Source of the DNA: Ruminococcus sp. UBA1394
Lineage (GTDB): Bacteria > Bacillota > Clostridia > Oscillospirales > Ruminococcaceae
Direction of reading: 5' to 3'
DNA length: 64,000 bases
Assembly: GCA_002305725.1 (NCBI GenBank)
Contig: DBQM01000014.1
Location: 24,648 to 88,647 of the forward strand
Shown here: in pieces, positions 63,201 to 64,000 of the stretch
Layout of the letters: each line of letters begins with the position of its first letter
How positions within the stretch are numbered: position 1 is the stretch's first letter
Position numbers and translations under genes: made by a program
Notes under the pieces: generated by a model
The model's input: only the letters and a program-made list of their open reading frames with translations
Database searches by the model: none
Told to the model about the DNA's origin: nothing

Positions 63201-63947
63201 TCTTAACTTATTGGAATGTAAATTTGATTTGGTTTTAAACTCATAATCCTCTGCGCTTAAGTTTTAATCTTAACTTATTGGAATGTAAATCCGTAAATAC
63301 GGTATATTTCGGGGTTGACAGGCTTGCGTTTTAATCTTAACTTATTGGAATGTAAATTAATGCCATTTTCGTCAAAGAACGGGAACACAAGGAGTTTTAA
63401 TCTTAACTTATTGGAATGTAAATAAAGTTAAAGCAATGATACAGCAGGGCAAATACGCGTTTTAATCTTAACTTATTGGAATGTAAATAAAACTTAATAG
63501 TCAGCATAAGAGGGGAGAAATCTGTTTTAATCTTAACTTATTGGAATGTAAATAAATTAGTCACAGTTGACATTATGGGTGCAGATGGGTTTTAATCTTA
63601 ACTTATTGGAATGTAAATTAAGCATCGAGGATTCAGAATGGCATGGTATTACGTTTTAATCTTAACTTATTGGAATGTAAATGTATCTCATGGCTTTTGA
63701 CAGTTTTGACAAGGCTAACGTTTTAATCTTAACTTATTGGAATGTAAATAAATAAAAACATAGTTTTAAACCTCCTTAGTCTGGTTTTAATCTTAACTTA
63801 TTGGAATGTAAATAAATTCAGCGGTCAACTGCGGTTGATACAGAACACGGTTTTAATCTTAACTTATTGGAATGTAAATACAATTAAACCTGTTATAATA
63901 TAAGTAACGATTATATTGTTTTAATCTTAACTTATTGGAATGTAAAT
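60235..63947 (+). CRISPR. CRISPR array, 57 repeats of 30 bp and 56 spacers
   Basis: The repeat begins GTTTTAATCTTAACTT and ends ATTGGAATGTAAAT (30 bp in all). I located 57 copies, from 60235-60264 to 63918-63947, all apparently identical. Repeat starts are 63-68 bases apart, giving spacers of 33-38 bp, mostly 35-36. The repeat resembles type I-B repeats (GTTTT...GGAATTGAAAC-like), and the last 8 bases ATGTAAAT would be the crRNA 5' handle after Cas6 cleavage. Transcription is therefore expected on the plus strand from the leader beside cas2. The last repeat shows no decay. The following 53 bases to the window end contain no further repeat. Confidence 0.97.
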
Positions 63948-64000
63948 TGAAAAAAGCGTGTTAAGAAACGAGTTAGGGGCCCTGCGAAAAAATCTCTGTA
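63948..64000. other. Sequence after the last repeat, nothing recognised
   Basis: The 53 bases after repeat 57 would hold a new repeat at about 63981-63986 if the array continued, and none is there. They contain no complete gene; the GGGGCCC at 63976-63982 is the most GC-rich short run of the array region. It may be the distal flank of the array or the start of an inserted sequence. Confidence 0.5.

Overview
The window looks like a chromosomal segment of a low- to mid-GC, Gram-positive, flagellated anaerobe of the class Clostridia (Oscillospiraceae/Lachnospiraceae-like). The evidence is the clostridial order of the fla operon, an alanyl-tRNA T-box leader, the strong AGGAGG-type ribosome binding sites with frequent TTG/GTG starts, and the Tneap-type I-B CRISPR-Cas locus. 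I cannot name the species from sequence alone.

Bases 1-25,850 (minus strand) are one long flagellar operon. It is read from a sigma-A-type promoter at about 25,900-25,928 in the order flgB-flgC-fliE-fliF-fliG-fliH-fliI-fliJ-fliK-flgD-(TIGR02530 gene)-flgE-flbD-motA-motB-fliM-fliY-fliO-fliP-fliQ-fliR-flhB-flhA-fliA-flgF/flgG-flgG-(FliK-like)-(FlhB C-terminal paralogue)-PilZ-fapA (cut by the window edge). It encodes the rod, MS ring, switch, export gate, export ATPase, hook, stator and sigma-28. It lacks flhF, flhG, fliL and all che genes at the places where related operons carry them. The switch proteins FliM and FliY also show no recognisable CheY-binding peptide or CheC-type active site, so chemotactic control may be unusual.

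Bases 25,985-46,270 are housekeeping and accessory genes: an 1155-residue UPF1/DNA2-like helicase (minus); a MarR-controlled heterodimeric ABC exporter with a cytidylate-kinase-like gene (plus); an ECF sigma/putative anti-sigma pair (minus); an AlgI/AlgJ-like acyltransferase pair (minus); then RNase M5, holA, comEC, a phosphoribosyltransferase, a HIT protein and alaS with its T-box leader (minus).

Bases 46,386-51,615 (plus) hold an FtsX-type ABC permease and ATPase followed by an OmpR-type response regulator and histidine kinase. A 178-bp palindromic MITE-like element separates the two pairs.

Bases 51,704-63,947 (plus) are a complete type I-B CRISPR-Cas system: cas6-cas8b1-cas7-cas5, then cas3, then cas4-cas1-cas2, then an array of 57 repeats (30 bp) and 56 spacers (33-38 bp). 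The two larger gaps in the cas operon both hold ordered structure: a terminator plus two operator-like palindromes 52 bp apart before cas3, and nested long hairpins before cas4. All starts and functions were assigned by reading the sequence; no database search was run.
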